Shown here: positions 22,084 to 29,491 of the stretch, one piece after another
Layout: each line of letters starts with the position of its first letter
Position numbering within the stretch: position 1 is the stretch's first letter
Origin: Shuttleworthia sp045545575
GTDB lineage: Bacteria; Bacillota; Clostridia; Lachnospirales; Lachnospiraceae
Assembly: GCA_045545575.1 (NCBI GenBank)
Contig: JAZQBE010000061.1
Location: forward strand, 1-34,091
Reading direction: 5' to 3'
Length of the DNA stretch: 34,091 nucleotides
Made by a program: the position numbers and the translations under genes
Notes under the pieces: generated by a model
What the model saw: the letters and a program-made list of their open reading frames with translations, nothing else
Databases searched by the model: none
Told to the model about the DNA's origin: nothing

Positions 22084-23880
22084 ATGAATACAGATCTGGA
22101 TTTTAAGACAGAGATCGTTGATAATGCACCGGCCATGCCGCGTTCCTGCGGAATTCTGATGCCGGTGTTTTCTTTGCCGTCGGAAGGCGGGATCGGCTGC
22201 TTTTCGAAGGAAGCATACGAGTTCGTGGACTTTTTGAAGGAGGCCGGCCAGAGCCGCTGGCAGATTCTGCCGCTGGGGCCGACGGGGTTCGGCGATTCGC
22301 CGTACCAGCCGTTTTCGGCGTTTGCGGGCAATCCGTATTTTATTGCGCCGGACGATCTGATCCGCCGCGGCTGGATTACGGAGGAAGAGCTGCGCAGCAC
22401 GCCGATGGGCGGGGATGTCTGCCGGGTGGATTATGGCGCGCTCTATGAGCACCGCTATGAATTGCTGCACAAAGCCTATGCGCGGTTCCTCGAGGCGCTG
22501 GAAAACGGCACGGCGGCGGACAACGACGGCCTTTGCGAGACGTTCTTAAAGCTGCATGCGCCGGCGGAGCCGGAGAAGAAGCCCGAAGAAGGGACGGATG
22601 CAAAACCGGAAGCGGAAACGCCCGCGGATGCGGATCCTCAGACGGAAGCCGCCGAAACAGGCGAAGCGAACACCGGGAATAATGCAGAGAATGAAACCGA
22701 GACCGATCCCTACCGGCTTGCGCTGCGCGCGATCAAGGAGCGCAAGGGCGCGCGGACGCTTCGGGAGGATTACGAGGCCTTTTTGAACGAGGCTTCGGAC
22801 TGGCTGGACGATTACGTGCTCTTTACCGCCGTCAAGAAATCCCAGGGCGGCAGAAGCTGGCAGGACTGGGACGCGCCGCTGCGCCTGCGCGATGCGAAAG
22901 CCCTTGCCGAGGCGGCTGATGCATGCAAAGAAGAGATGGATTTCCAGCGGTTTCTGCAGTACGTGTTTGAGCGCCAGTGGGAAGCACTGCACGCCTACGC
23001 GGCGGTGCAGGGCATCGACATCATCGGCGATATCCCGTTCTACATGGCGCCGGACAGCGCGGACGTCTGGGCCCATCCGGAACTGTTCCAGCTCGACGCT
23101 GACCGCGTGCCGACCGGCGTCGCCGGCTGCGCACCGGACATCTTCTCGGCGACCGGCCAGCTGTGGGGCAATCCGCTGTACGACTGGGACTATCAGAAGA
23201 CAACAGGCTACGACTGGTGGATGCGCCGGATGGCGCGCAACGCGCAGCTGGCCGACATCCTGCGCTTTGACCATTTCCACGGATTCTCGGCTTATTACAA
23301 TGTGCCCTACGGCGACGAGACCGCTGAAAACGGCACGATGCACGACGGCCCGGGCATGGACTTTTTCAATGTCATGAAAGAACGCTTCGGCAGTCTGCCG
23401 ATCATCGCGGAAGACCTGGGCATCATTACGCCGAAGAATCAGAAGCTGCTGCGCGACAGCGGTTTCCCGGGAATGAAGGTGCTGCAGTTCGCCTTCGGCG
23501 CCTACGACAGCGAGTACCTGAACCATCATCACATCAAAAACTGCGTCGTCTACACGGGGACCCATGACAATCCGACGATCCGCGAGTGGCTGGGTGCCTT
23601 AAACGACGGCGAGCGCGCCTTTGTGCGGGCGTATATTCATTCCGAAAACACGGACGAGGGCGGTTTTGTCTGGGATTTCATCCGCGAAGCCTACCGTTCC
23701 GTGGCGGATCTGTGCATCATTCCGCTGCAGGATTACCTGGTGAAGGGCAAGGAAGCGCGGATCAATACGCCGAGTGTCGCCTGGGGCAACTGGCAGTGGC
23801 GCTTAGAGCCGCATTTCCTGTCGCAGGAGCTGGCGAGAAGCATCCGCGGGCTGGCCGAGCTGTACCGCCGCATCGGATGA
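22084..23880 (+). CDS. malQ: 4-alpha-glucanotransferase (amylomaltase) with an acidic insert
   Basis: The 598-residue GH77 enzyme transfers alpha-1,4-glucan segments in cytoplasmic maltodextrin and glycogen metabolism. It begins with PRSCGILMPVFSLPSEGGIGCF and carries the three acidic catalytic residues: nucleophile Asp396 (LRFDHFHGF), acid/base Glu443 (IIAEDLG) and Asp495 (THDNPT). Amylomaltases of this type usually have about 500 residues. Most of the surplus is a low-complexity Glu/Ala/Pro/Thr-rich stretch at about 159-210, placed before EDYEAFLNEASDWLDDY. ATG 22084 is seven bases after AAGGAAG; the GTG at 22081 is too close. The endonuclease gene follows after 30 bp, perhaps in one transcript. 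Confidence 0.95.
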   Translation: MNTDLDFKTEIVDNAPAMPRSCGILMPVFSLPSEGGIGCFSKEAYEFVDFLKEAGQSRWQILPLGPTGFGDSPYQPFSAFAGNPYFIAPDDLIRRGWITEEELRSTPMGGDVCRVDYGALYEHRYELLHKAYARFLEALENGTAADNDGLCETFLKLHAPAEPEKKPEEGTDAKPEAETPADADPQTEAAETGEANTGNNAENETETDPYRLALRAIKERKGARTLREDYEAFLNEASDWLDDYVLFTAVKKSQGGRSWQDWDAPLRLRDAKALAEAADACKEEMDFQRFLQYVFERQWEALHAYAAVQGIDIIGDIPFYMAPDSADVWAHPELFQLDADRVPTGVAGCAPDIFSATGQLWGNPLYDWDYQKTTGYDWWMRRMARNAQLADILRFDHFHGFSAYYNVPYGDETAENGTMHDGPGMDFFNVMKERFGSLPIIAEDLGIITPKNQKLLRDSGFPGMKVLQFAFGAYDSEYLNHHHIKNCVVYTGTHDNPTIREWLGALNDGERAFVRAYIHSENTDEGGFVWDFIREAYRSVADLCIIPLQDYLVKGKEARINTPSVAWGNWQWRLEPHFLSQELARSIRGLAELYRRIG

Positions 23881-23910
23881 CATATATTCTAATAGAAGGA
23901 GAACCGGGCC

Positions 23911-24540
23911 GTGAGGAAGAAAGAACGCGCGCTTCTTTTGATCGAGCGCCTGAAAGCGGAATATCCAGACGCGCACTGCACGCTGGATTACAAAGACGCC
24001 TGGCAGCTGCTGGTTTCGGTCCGCCTGGCGGCCCAGTGCACGGACGCCCGGGTGGACCAGATCACGCCGAAGCTGTACGCGAAGTTTCCGACCGTGGAAG
24101 CCCTCGCCGGCGCGGAGGTCTCGCAGATTGAAGAAATCGTGCGTCCCTGCGGCCTCGGCCCGAGCAAGGCGCGGGATATTTCCGCCTGCATGAAGGTCAT
24201 CCACGAACAGTATGGGGACGGTGTGCCGGACACGATGGAGGAGCTGCTGAAGCTGCCCGGCGTCGGACGGAAGAGCGCGAACCTCGTCCTCGGCGACGTG
24301 TTCGGCAAGCCCGCGATCGTCACGGACACGCACTGCATCCGCCTGTCGAACCGGATGGGCCTGGTGGACGGCGTCAAAGAGCCCTATAAGGTGGAGACGG
24401 CGCTGCGCAAGATCATTCCGCCGGAGGAAGGCAATGACCTTTGCCACCGGTTCGTGCTGCACGGCCGCGCGGTCTGCACGGCGCGCAAACCCGACTGCGA
24501 ACACTGCTGCTGTGCGGACGTGTGCGCTCAAAAACTGTAA
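23911..24540 (+). CDS. nth: Endonuclease III
   Basis: The 209-residue DNA glycosylase/AP lyase removes oxidised pyrimidines in base excision repair. The helix-hairpin-helix LPGVGRKSANLV holds catalytic Lys121, and the following TDTHC holds Asp139, at positions one off from the E. coli enzyme. Four cysteines in a C-x6-C-x2-C-x5-C pattern at the C terminus bind the 4Fe-4S cluster; two extra Cys lie inside this motif (EHCCCADVC). The start is GTG at 23911 with AAGGAGA eight bases upstream. It is probably co-transcribed with malQ and the TraX-like gene, 24 bp downstream. Confidence 0.96.
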   Translation: MRKKERALLLIERLKAEYPDAHCTLDYKDAWQLLVSVRLAAQCTDARVDQITPKLYAKFPTVEALAGAEVSQIEEIVRPCGLGPSKARDISACMKVIHEQYGDGVPDTMEELLKLPGVGRKSANLVLGDVFGKPAIVTDTHCIRLSNRMGLVDGVKEPYKVETALRKIIPPEEGNDLCHRFVLHGRAVCTARKPDCEHCCCADVCAQKL

Positions 24541-24564
24541 ACGAAGAATGCGACAGGAGTCTGC

Positions 24565-25362
24565 ATGAAGGATCATCGAATTCTTTCCAGGGACGCCATC
24601 AAACTGATCGCGGTGATCGCGATGCTTTTAAATCATATCGCAAACGTGTTTCTGCCGAGGTTTTCCGTTTCATGGATCGTTCTGACCTCGATCGGGTATG
24701 TGACGGCCGTCACGATGTGCTTTTTCCTGGTGGAAGGGGTGCGCTACACCCGGTCCCCCCTCCGGTACGCCCTGCGGCTGCTGGGGTTCGCCCTGCTGTC
24801 CCAGGCGCCCTTTGCCTATTGTTTCGACGGCGCGATGACGTTAAAGGAGATGCTTCTTCCGCCCTACAACATGCTGTTTACCCTGCTGCTGTGCTTTCTG
24901 GCGGCCCAGGTTCATCAGCGGGTCACACAGCCGGTTCTTCGCATCGTACTTCTGGCCGCGCTGGTCATCCTGTCGAACGAGTGCGACTGGCCGATCATGG
25001 CGGTCTGCTTCACCTGGATGTTCCTGAACGCGCAGAAGACCGGCAGCTGGACCGATCCGAAGAACCGCGGCGTCTGGATTTCGGCCTATGTCCGCGCGGC
25101 GGCCATATTCATTGTCTTCGAACTGCTGAGCGGATACGTTTACCATGTCCAGGACCACATTTCGTGGACGCGGATCGCCGGAAGCGTCGTCGGCGGCGCG
25201 GCGGCCATTGCCTGCTCCGGCGTGCTGACGCTGGTGTTTTACAGCGGAAAGCGCGGAAATGTGGCACCGAAGGCCGCGAAATGGTTCTTCTACATCTTTT
25301 ATCCGGCGCATCTGGCGGTGCTCGCGCTGATTCATCTGTTCATGCGCGGATTCCGGTTCTGA
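24565..25362 (+). CDS. TraX-like membrane protein
   Basis: The 265-residue protein has about seven or eight membrane segments and starts with ILSRDAIKLIAVIAMLLNHIAN, close to the TraX signature in which Lys and an Asn/Asp-His pair are conserved. F-plasmid TraX N-acetylates pilin; chromosomal homologues in Firmicutes have no known role (family knowledge). No conjugation genes are present here. The ATG at 24565 is preceded by CGACAGGAG, and the gene follows nth by 24 bp. Confidence 0.82.
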   Translation: MKDHRILSRDAIKLIAVIAMLLNHIANVFLPRFSVSWIVLTSIGYVTAVTMCFFLVEGVRYTRSPLRYALRLLGFALLSQAPFAYCFDGAMTLKEMLLPPYNMLFTLLLCFLAAQVHQRVTQPVLRIVLLAALVILSNECDWPIMAVCFTWMFLNAQKTGSWTDPKNRGVWISAYVRAAAIFIVFELLSGYVYHVQDHISWTRIAGSVVGGAAAIACSGVLTLVFYSGKRGNVAPKAAKWFFYIFYPAHLAVLALIHLFMRGFRF

Positions 25363-25378
25363 AGACCCAAACCGCTTC

Positions 25379-25407
25379 TTGACAAGCGGGCGGCAAACGC
25401 CTATAAC
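25379..25407 (+). promoter_or_regulatory. Promoter of the FMN riboswitch-ribU unit
   Basis: A consensus TTGACA (25379-25384) and TATAAC (25402-25407) are separated by 17 bp. The start near 25414 precedes the aptamer by about 35 nt. Confidence 0.88.
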
Positions 25408-25450
25408 ATATCTGTGCAACTGTTTTGTATCAGACAGCTGCATCCGCAAA

Positions 25451-25565
25451 CATTCTTTGGGGCAGGTGCAAGTCCTGACCGGTGGTTACAGTCCACGAGC
25501 CCGCAAAGCGGGCCGATCCGGTGAAATTCCGGAACCGACGGTTACAGTCCGGATGGGAAAAGATG
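25451..25565 (+). promoter_or_regulatory. FMN riboswitch (RFN element)
   Basis: The aptamer shows the conserved RFN blocks in order: GGGGCAGGTG, CCTGACCGGTGGT, ACAGTCCACGAGC, ATCCGGTGAAATTCCGGAACC, GACGGTTACAGTCCGGATGGG and AAAAGATG. The ends CATTCTTT and AAAAGATG can form P1. It binds flavin mononucleotide and should switch off ribU when FMN is plentiful (established for the class). Confidence 0.97.
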
Positions 25566-25595
25566 GATGCATGATTACAGAATCTCCGAACGAGA

Positions 25596-25640
25596 AACGC
25601 CTGTAAAGATGGATCTGTCTTTGCAGGCGTTTTTATTTTT
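25596..25640 (+). terminator. FMN riboswitch expression-platform terminator
   Basis: AACGCCTGTAAAGA (25596-25609) pairs with TCTTTGCAGGCGTT (25618-25631) with one G-T pair, followed by a T-rich tract to 25640. It lies between the aptamer and the ribU ribosome site, so FMN binding probably favours termination. Confidence 0.92.
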
Positions 25641-25654
25641 ACGGAGGTTTTGCC

Positions 25655-26269
25655 ATGAACACAGAAACAAAAAAGACCTGGACCACGAAAAAAACGGTCA
25701 TGACGGCCATGTTCGGCGCGATTTCGGTCGTGCTGATGCTGATCGATTTTCCGCTGCCCATCGCGCCGTCCTTTATGAAGATGGACATCTCGGACCTGCC
25801 GGCCATGCTGGGCACGTTTATGATGGGGCCCGCCGCGGGCGTGGCCATCGCGGCGATCAAGAACATCCTGGAGCTGATCTTCCGGGGAACGACGACCGCC
25901 TTCGTCGGGGAGCTCGCGAATTTCCTCGGGGCCTGTTCCTACATCCTGCCGGCGGCGCTGGTGTATCATTTCAAAAAGGGTAAGGGCGGCGCGGCCCTTT
26001 CGCTGCTGGCCGCGACAGTGTGCGTGACGATTCTTTACATGATTCTGGATTACGCAGTCATTTTCCCGATGTATTCGACGTTATACAACCTGCCGATGGA
26101 GACCATCATCGCGATGGGCAGCGCCATCACCGGGCGGATTACGGATCTGTTTACCATGATGGTGTTTGCCGTGGCGCCGTTCAACCTGATCAAATACGGC
26201 ATCGTTTCCCTGATCACCTTTTTCACCTACAAGCGCCTGAAGGGCGTGCTGCTGCGGGAAGAAGAATAA
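25655..26269 (+). CDS. ribU: Riboflavin ECF transporter S component
   Basis: The 204-residue membrane protein has about five or six hydrophobic segments and starts TKKTVMTAMFGAISVVLMLI. The middle holds MKMDISDLPAMLGTFMMGPAAG, a strong signature of RibU-type S components. It binds riboflavin and partners with the shared EcfT/EcfA energising module encoded elsewhere (family knowledge). The FMN riboswitch upstream confirms the substrate. The ATG at 25655 follows ACGGAGGTTT, and a 17-bp hairpin terminator follows the gene. Confidence 0.95.
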   Translation: MNTETKKTWTTKKTVMTAMFGAISVVLMLIDFPLPIAPSFMKMDISDLPAMLGTFMMGPAAGVAIAAIKNILELIFRGTTTAFVGELANFLGACSYILPAALVYHFKKGKGGAALSLLAATVCVTILYMILDYAVIFPMYSTLYNLPMETIIAMGSAITGRITDLFTMMVFAVAPFNLIKYGIVSLITFFTYKRLKGVLLREEE

Positions 26270-26281
26270 GAAACGCAGGAT

Positions 26282-26318
26282 GCGAAAAACCCCCGGCGAT
26301 CCGCCGGGGGTTTTTCGC
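26282..26318. terminator. Bidirectional terminator after ribU
   Basis: A perfect 17-bp stem (26282-26298 and 26302-26318) with a 3-nt loop contains an A5 run on the 5' arm and a T5 run on the 3' arm, so it should work on both strands. On the plus strand it ends ribU; on the minus strand it would end the transcript from the promoter at 26469-26441. Confidence 0.9.
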
Positions 26319-26416
26319 GACATCTTTTTGTAAAGGAGTTCTGCTTGATGTATCCGGATATGGGAGTCGGACCGCTGGCATACGGTCTGAAGATACAAAG
26401 CAAAACCAACAGGAGA

Positions 26417-26432
26417 GTTAGGATTTCCTAAC
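26417..26432. promoter_or_regulatory. DtxR/IdeR-like palindrome downstream of the minus-strand promoter
   Basis: GTTAGGATTTCCTAAC is a perfect inverted repeat with 7-bp arms. It lies at about +3 to +18 of the minus-strand transcript. Its TTAGG/CCTAA halves match the outer halves of the DtxR/IdeR consensus, though with shorter spacing. Confidence 0.5.
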
Positions 26433-26440
26433 CTGACGAT

Positions 26441-26469
26441 ATGTTAGCATAGGCTAACAACAATGTCAA
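26441..26469 (-). promoter_or_regulatory. Minus-strand promoter overlapping a DtxR/IdeR-like operator
   Basis: On the minus strand TTGACA (26469-26464) and TAACAT (26446-26441) are separated by 17 bp. The palindrome TGTTAGC-ATAG-GCTAACA (26442-26459) fills the spacer and overlaps the -10 box, so a bound repressor would exclude polymerase. TAGGCTAAC within it matches the core of the IdeR/DtxR iron box. No protein gene follows on this strand before the terminator. Confidence 0.65.
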
Positions 26470-26486
26470 GCACTTTTTCGCATGTC

Positions 26487-26515
26487 TTTTCATTTTTTTG
26501 CGGGTTGGATATAAT
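26487..26515 (+). promoter_or_regulatory. Promoter of the right glycosyltransferase operon
   Basis: TTTTCA (26487-26492) and a consensus TATAAT (26510-26515) are 17 bp apart, about 45 bp before the TTG start of the first glycosyltransferase. It is divergent from the minus-strand promoter. Confidence 0.65.
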
Positions 26516-26560
26516 GATTGAAACACCGGAAAACGGACAGACCTTGCAGAGGAGTATACA

Positions 26561-27727
26561 TTGCAGAATCAGGAACAAAACACGAACCGGGAAGCCGGCC
26601 CGCAGGAAGCAAAGCGGCCGTTCTTTTCCGTGATCATGCCGGCGTATAACGTGGAGTCTTTTCTGGACGACGCGGTTTCCGACATTCTCGGGCAGACGTA
26701 TCCGGACTGGGAACTGATCGTGGTGGACGACGCTTCGACGGACGGCACCCTTGCGGCCGCACAGGCCTATGCGGAGGGCTGCGAGAAGATCCATGTCCTT
26801 TCCCACGCGAAAAACCGCGGCGTTTCCGATGCGCGCAATACCGGCCTGGCCCAGGCGCAGGGGGAGTATGTCCTGTTTCTGGATCCGGACGACCGGTATG
26901 ACATGGAGCTGATGGACACGGTGGCCGCGGCCCTTCACAAGCTGCCTGCCGACGTCGTGGTCTACGGGCTCGAGGAGGATTATTACAACCGCGACGGTCA
27001 GATTTTCTATGCCGTTACGCACGCGCTGCCGACGGCGTTTTTCCACATCGAAAACGGGAGAGATGAGGGAGAGAACACCGGGGAGAACGGCATGTTTCTG
27101 GGCGCGCGCTCCCTTCATCTGGCGGTGGCCGAGATGGAGCAGGAAACGCTGTACGGCTACAGCTGGAACAAGGCGTTCCGCCGGGAACTGCTGATGGAGC
27201 ACGACCTGAAGTTCGTCCGGTATCCCCACATCGAGGATATCATGTTCAACCTGTCGGTGTTTGACCACGTCCGCGCCCTGATCATCCTCGAGGACGTGCT
27301 GTACGGCTACCGCAACCAGGGGCAGAACCGCCTGACGGACCGCTACCAGCCGAACTACCTGATGCTGCAGAAGAAGCGGTTCGAGGATTTTCTGGCGCAG
27401 CAGGAGCGATGGGGCTCGCTGAACGAAAAAACCCTTTCGCAGACGTCGACGGCCTATTTCCGCAGCTTCCTGTCCATGATCGGCCGGGAGCAGCATCATC
27501 GCACGCCGGCCAAAGAGATCGAGGCCAAGGCCGAGCGGGAGCTGCAGGATCCGCTGTATCTTCGGCTGCGCGGCGTGCTGCCCGCCGAAGGGTTTCTGGC
27601 GCGGTTCTTCTATCTGCCGCTGGCCCAGAGGAAGATCCGCAAGGCCATCCGCCGCAGCCTTCTGGTGACGACGGTCCGGGATCTGTTCCCGAACCTGTTT
27701 GCGAAGATCAAACAGTACCGCGGATGA
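26561..27727 (+). CDS. GT2 family glycosyltransferase
   Basis: The start is a TTG at 26561, fixed by AGAGGAG six bases upstream and by the absence of an ATG before the conserved domain. The 388-residue protein has a GT-A domain beginning FFSVIMPAYNVESFL (about residue 22), VVDDASTDGT and the metal-binding Asp-Pro-Asp-Asp in LFLDPDDRYD. The C-terminal half is helical with basic residues at the end, as in enzymes that work at the membrane. It transfers a nucleotide sugar during surface polysaccharide synthesis (family role). The next gene begins 19 bp later, and the four transferase genes to 30460 form one operon. Confidence 0.92.
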   Translation: MQNQEQNTNREAGPQEAKRPFFSVIMPAYNVESFLDDAVSDILGQTYPDWELIVVDDASTDGTLAAAQAYAEGCEKIHVLSHAKNRGVSDARNTGLAQAQGEYVLFLDPDDRYDMELMDTVAAALHKLPADVVVYGLEEDYYNRDGQIFYAVTHALPTAFFHIENGRDEGENTGENGMFLGARSLHLAVAEMEQETLYGYSWNKAFRRELLMEHDLKFVRYPHIEDIMFNLSVFDHVRALIILEDVLYGYRNQGQNRLTDRYQPNYLMLQKKRFEDFLAQQERWGSLNEKTLSQTSTAYFRSFLSMIGREQHHRTPAKEIEAKAERELQDPLYLRLRGVLPAEGFLARFFYLPLAQRKIRKAIRRSLLVTTVRDLFPNLFAKIKQYRG

Positions 27728-27746
27728 TCGGTGAAGAGGAAATGCA

Positions 27747-28583
27747 ATGAAGATCTGCATGGTTGTCGCAACGCATAAAGAATATGAGATGCCCGTCGAG
27801 CCGTCGTACCTGCCGCTTCGGGTGGGCGCGGCCGGGAAGGAGGATTTCGGCTATGCCCGGGACGATACCGGGGAGAACATCTCCGAAAAGAATCCCTATT
27901 ACTGCGAACTGACCGGGCTGTACTGGGCCTGGAAGAACCCAAAGCTGTGCCATCCGGCGGCCTTCGACGGGCCGGCGGACGCGGTGGGACTGGTGCATTA
28001 CCGGCGCCATTTGACCGTCGTGCCGCGGCGGGAGCGGAAGAAGAACGCGCTGGTCTACAGCGTGCTGACGGCGGCCCAGGCGGAGGAGATCCTTTCCCGG
28101 GCGGACGTCATCGTGCCGAAGGAGCGCAATTATCTGATCGAAACCCTCTACAGCCACTACGCGCATTCCCACGACGGCCGGCATCTGGATCTGGCGAAGG
28201 AGATCATCGCCGAACGCTGCCCGGAATACCTACCGGCTGTGGAGACGGTGTACGCCCGGACCTGGGGCTATATGTTCAACATGCTCGTGGCGCGCAGGGA
28301 AACGCTGGATGCCTACTGCAGCTGGCTGTTTCCGATTCTGGGCGAACTGGAGGAGCGGTTTGAGGCCGGCCCGAAGACGCAGGAGCAAAGCGCCTTCGAT
28401 CAGCGGCTGTATGGGCGCGTCAGTGAGATCCTCTTTAACGTGTGGCTGAAAAAACAGCAGGAGAACGGCCTGACCGCGGAAGCGGTGCCGTGGATGTCCA
28501 TCGAGCCGGTGAACTGGCTGAAGAAGGGCGGCGCGTTCCTGGCGGCCAAGTTTTTCGGAAAGAAGTATGAGGGAAGCTTTTGA
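27747..28583 (+). CDS. DUF4422 glycosyltransferase-like capsule biosynthesis protein
   Basis: The 278-residue product begins KICMVVATHKEYEMP and contains the DUF4422 hallmarks NPYYCELTGLYWAWKN and VGLVHYRRHL, then VPKERNYLIETLYSHYAHSH. The family is found in capsule and exopolysaccharide loci and includes proven galactose or galactofuranose transferases (family knowledge). The ATG at 27747 follows AGAGGAAATGCA. It lies within the four-gene operon and overlaps the next start by four bases. Specificity is not evident. Confidence 0.88.
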   Translation: MKICMVVATHKEYEMPVEPSYLPLRVGAAGKEDFGYARDDTGENISEKNPYYCELTGLYWAWKNPKLCHPAAFDGPADAVGLVHYRRHLTVVPRRERKKNALVYSVLTAAQAEEILSRADVIVPKERNYLIETLYSHYAHSHDGRHLDLAKEIIAERCPEYLPAVETVYARTWGYMFNMLVARRETLDAYCSWLFPILGELEERFEAGPKTQEQSAFDQRLYGRVSEILFNVWLKKQQENGLTAEAVPWMSIEPVNWLKKGGAFLAAKFFGKKYEGSF

Positions 28584-29473
28584 AGATCAGCGTCATCACC
28601 CCGTTTTATCAGGGAAATGAATATCTGAAGGATCTGGGGACGCAGCTTTCGACGGCGGCCTCCTTCCTGGACGGCAGCGACGCCGCGGAATGGATCCTGG
28701 TCAACGACAGCCCGGATACGCCGGTGGACGAAAGCCTGCTTGCGGGCAGCGCGTGTTCCGTCTGTGTGCTGGAAAACGAAGTCAACATGGGCATTCACGC
28801 ATCCCGGATCCGGGGCCTTTCGGCGGCATCGGGCGACTGGGTCCTGTTTCTCGATCAGGACGACGCGATCGCGCCGGAGGCGCTGATGCAGTGGACCTAC
28901 GCGGTGCAGAAGGCGGGCGGGGCGGCGGACGCCGTGGTGTGCAACGCGCGGCTGATGCAGCGGGACGGAAGCGCTTTGCTGTGGTTTCGCACGAAGGAGC
29001 ACGTGCAGCGGCTCAACGACATGGACACCTGGCTTTCGGTGGGGACGCAGATCATCTCTCCCGGACAGGTGCTGCTGCGGCGCGACGCGATTCCGGCGGC
29101 GTGGACGGCGCGCGCGATGCTGACGAACGGCAGCGACGATTATTATCTGTGGCTTCTGATGCTCGCCGAAGGCCGGCGGTTCGAGTATCTCGACGCCGCC
29201 TTATACACCCACCGCTACACCGGCAGCAACCTGTCGGAGGACACGAAGCGGACGGATGCCTCGACGATGGAATTCCTGCAGCTTCTGCGGGAAAACCCGG
29301 GCTTTCCGGACGCGTACGCGGACCGGCTTTTGACCATGGTTTCCTACAAGGCCGCCTTCCGCGCCGGCGGGATCGCAAAAAAGCTCTGGGAGACCGCAAA
29401 GCATCCCCGCCTGTTTCTCGCGAACCTGCGCTACAAAAAGGAAACGAAGACCGGATACGGTTTCAACCGCTAA
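28580..29473 (+). CDS. GT2 family glycosyltransferase
   Basis: Translation probably starts at TTG 28580, which overlaps the TGA of the preceding gene (TTGA) and has AGGGAAG upstream, so the two are translationally coupled. The 297-residue product starts KISVITPFYQGNEYLKDL and carries ILVNDSPDTP and the metal motif Asp-Gln-Asp-Asp in LFLDQDDAIAPEA. It belongs to the small GT2 enzymes of surface-glycan loci. The nucleotide sugar and acceptor are unknown. Confidence 0.9.
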   Translation: MKISVITPFYQGNEYLKDLGTQLSTAASFLDGSDAAEWILVNDSPDTPVDESLLAGSACSVCVLENEVNMGIHASRIRGLSAASGDWVLFLDQDDAIAPEALMQWTYAVQKAGGAADAVVCNARLMQRDGSALLWFRTKEHVQRLNDMDTWLSVGTQIISPGQVLLRRDAIPAAWTARAMLTNGSDDYYLWLLMLAEGRRFEYLDAALYTHRYTGSNLSEDTKRTDASTMEFLQLLRENPGFPDAYADRLLTMVSYKAAFRAGGIAKKLWETAKHPRLFLANLRYKKETKTGYGFNR

Positions 29474-29491
29474 GCCGGACGGAGATCGGAT

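Larger units (their letters stand above)
26282..26434 (-). ncRNA. Candidate metal-regulated small RNA
   Basis: A consensus promoter on the minus strand points at a 150-nt stretch that ends at a strong terminator and has no credible gene on this strand. The RNA would contain a 5' hairpin (GUUAGG-AAAU-CCUAAC), a middle hairpin with arms GACCG/CGGUC, and two CU-rich stretches (ACUCUCCUG and AACUCCUUU) that could pair with Shine-Dalgarno sequences. The promoter carries palindromes like those bound by DtxR/IdeR repressors, so the RNA might be made when iron or manganese is scarce (inference). A leftover promoter of a deleted metal-transport operon is the main alternative. Confidence 0.4.

Noticed and set aside
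26348..26431. Possible 27-residue peptide on the plus strand (ATG 26348) with AAAGGAG nine bases upstream
   Set aside because: It begins 30 bp after a strong terminator with no promoter visible, and its end is formed by the palindrome at 26417-26432. The ribosome-site look is equally explained by the CU-rich stretch of the minus-strand transcript.
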